Source: an uncultured Lachnospiraceae bacterium (GTDB taxonomy: Bacteria > Bacillota_A > Clostridia > Lachnospirales > Lachnospiraceae). From it: DNA of 7,277 bases. A program made the translations under genes and the position numbers. Shown here piece by piece: positions 6,949 through 7,277 of the stretch. Location: positions 1 to 7,277 of the forward strand of contig CAJUGZ010000225.1 of assembly GCA_910585855.1 (NCBI GenBank). The letters run 5' to 3'. Under the pieces are notes generated by a model. That model saw only the letters and a list, made by a program, of their open reading frames with translations. It was not told the origin of the DNA and ran no database searches. Each line of letters begins with the position of its first letter. The first letter of the stretch is position 1.

Positions 6949-6977
6949 ATTTTATCATATCTTATATTATTTTTCTA
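6949..6977 (-). promoter_or_regulatory. Candidate promoter of the parA-parB-DUF4446 operon
   Basis: On the minus strand, -35 TAGAAA (6977-6972, 4 of 6), a 17-bp spacer and -10 TAAAAT (6954-6949, 5 of 6) are present, and the -10 is preceded by TGA, an extended -10 element. The predicted start near 6942 gives a leader of about 54 nt. The region is so AT-rich that chance matches are expected, so this is a candidate only. Confidence 0.5.
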
Positions 6978-7039
6978 TATTCTGAGTATATTTTCTTTAT
7001 TTTTTATTTACTCCAATTTTTTCATAATTAGTAAATTAA

Positions 7040-7275
7040 AAAAGGAAGGTTTTTCCAAGAGGACGCCAGATTCGAAAACGGTGGGCAGCCTGCTGTTCCG
7101 GTTTCCAAAAAGCAAGAAGTTCTAAGACTTCTGCCTTTTCCCTTCTCCAACCAGACAGACCGGGGCGCAATTCGCCCTCATTGTAGCCGAAACGACACAG
7201 GTGTAAGGAAGGATTTTACCAACCGTAAGACAGCCTCTTTCCTATTATCCGGGCTAAACACGCCCCTTTTTTTTC
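7040..7275 (+). ncRNA. Candidate structured RNA (or leader RNA) of unidentified family
   Basis: This GC-richer island begins sharply after about 90 bp of very AT-rich DNA and has no convincing ORF on either strand. Plus-strand helices nest coherently: AAGAGG 7057-7062 with CCTCTT 7234-7239; ACGGT 7078-7082 with ACCGT 7222-7226; GGGC 7083-7086 with GCCC 7174-7177; TGTTCCGGT 7094-7102 with ACCGGGGCG 7159-7167 (three G-U pairs); a hairpin AGAAGT 7115-7120 with ACTTCT 7127-7132; and a weak GGT/ACC-based hairpin 7200-7220. The G-U pairs would be A-C mismatches on the other strand, which favours plus-strand transcription, and a GC hairpin with eight T closes the 3' end. A CATAAT -10-like box at 7023-7028 would start it near 7035, but no good -35 is seen. 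I could not match it to tmRNA, RNase P, 6S, SRP RNA or a riboswitch I know. The helices were found by eye, so the boundaries are approximate. Confidence 0.5.
7251..7274 (+). terminator. Intrinsic terminator at the 3' end of the candidate RNA
   Basis: GGGC (7251-7254), a 7-nt loop and GCCC (7262-7265) are followed by C and eight T (7267-7274). The stem is short but all G-C and the T run is clean. The 3' arm CGCCCC (7261-7266) is also perfectly complementary to GGGGCG at 7162-7167, so upstream sequence could compete for it. Confidence 0.65.
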
Positions 7276-7277
7276 AC

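Noticed and set aside
7042..7056. Minus-strand terminator GGAA/TTCC followed by T run ahead of parA
   Set aside because: The stem is only four base pairs of mixed composition; too weak to call without knowing what lies to the right.
7083..7106. Resemblance of GGGCAGCCTGCTGTTCCGG to the SRP RNA apical loop
   Set aside because: The conserved GGAAGGAAGCAGCC-type loop is not present on either strand in the needed order; the similarity is limited to short GC words.
6925..7125. Plus-strand ORF of 66 codons with a hydrophobic N-terminus
   Set aside because: It is a Phe/Ile/Leu/Ser run produced by AT-rich DNA, has no ribosome binding site, overlaps the parA promoter region, and runs into the structured RNA block.
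1..7277. parS sites (TGTTTCACGTGAAACA type)
   Set aside because: I looked for the palindrome and near matches, including in parA, parB and the intergenic DNA, and found none; parS may lie outside the window.
1..7277. CRISPR arrays, insertion sequences, tRNA or rRNA genes, phage or defence systems
   Set aside because: No regularly spaced repeats, transposase-like ORFs, tRNA-like folds or defence-related proteins are visible; all large ORFs are ordinary chromosomal genes.

Overview
The window comes from a low-GC Gram-positive anaerobe, most likely a clostridium of the Lachnospiraceae. The pointers are AT-rich intergenic DNA, strong AGGAGG-type ribosome binding sites, an AdhE-type fermentative dehydrogenase under a clostridial-type Rex operator, a parA-parB-DUF4446 cluster, and a protein I recognise (from memory, not by a search) as the Lachnospiraceae-associated DUF3881 family.

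Left part (1-2500). The minus-strand adhE gene enters from its start codon at 1207 and runs off the left edge; only its acetaldehyde dehydrogenase half is visible. Its promoter (1291-1319) is overlapped by a perfect 18-bp Rex-type inverted repeat (1272-1289) and a second, degenerate copy 30 bp upstream (1302-1319). Transcribed away from it on the plus strand is a DUF3881-like gene of unknown function (1536-2420) with its own promoter, closed by a hairpin that can serve both converging genes.

Middle part (2500-4514). Two minus-strand genes: a small APH/choline-kinase-fold phosphotransferase with its own extended -10 promoter, and an HD-GYP protein, a candidate cyclic-di-GMP phosphodiesterase, that keeps the main metal ligands but departs from two family signature positions.

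Right part (4617-6950). A compact minus-strand chromosome-segregation operon, parA - parB - DUF4446 membrane protein, with gaps of 26 and 20 nt and a plausible promoter upstream of parA. ParA (ATPase) and ParB (CTP-dependent DNA clamp) segregate origins and load condensin; the DUF4446 protein is a one-TM, coiled-coil protein commonly found beside them. No parS site is visible in the window.

Right end (about 7040-7275). A GC-richer island in very AT-rich DNA has no credible ORF. On the plus strand it folds into a nested multi-helix structure that uses G-U pairs and ends in a GC hairpin followed by eight T. I call it a candidate structured RNA, or a leader of a gene outside the window, of unidentified family. 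It is the least explained element here.
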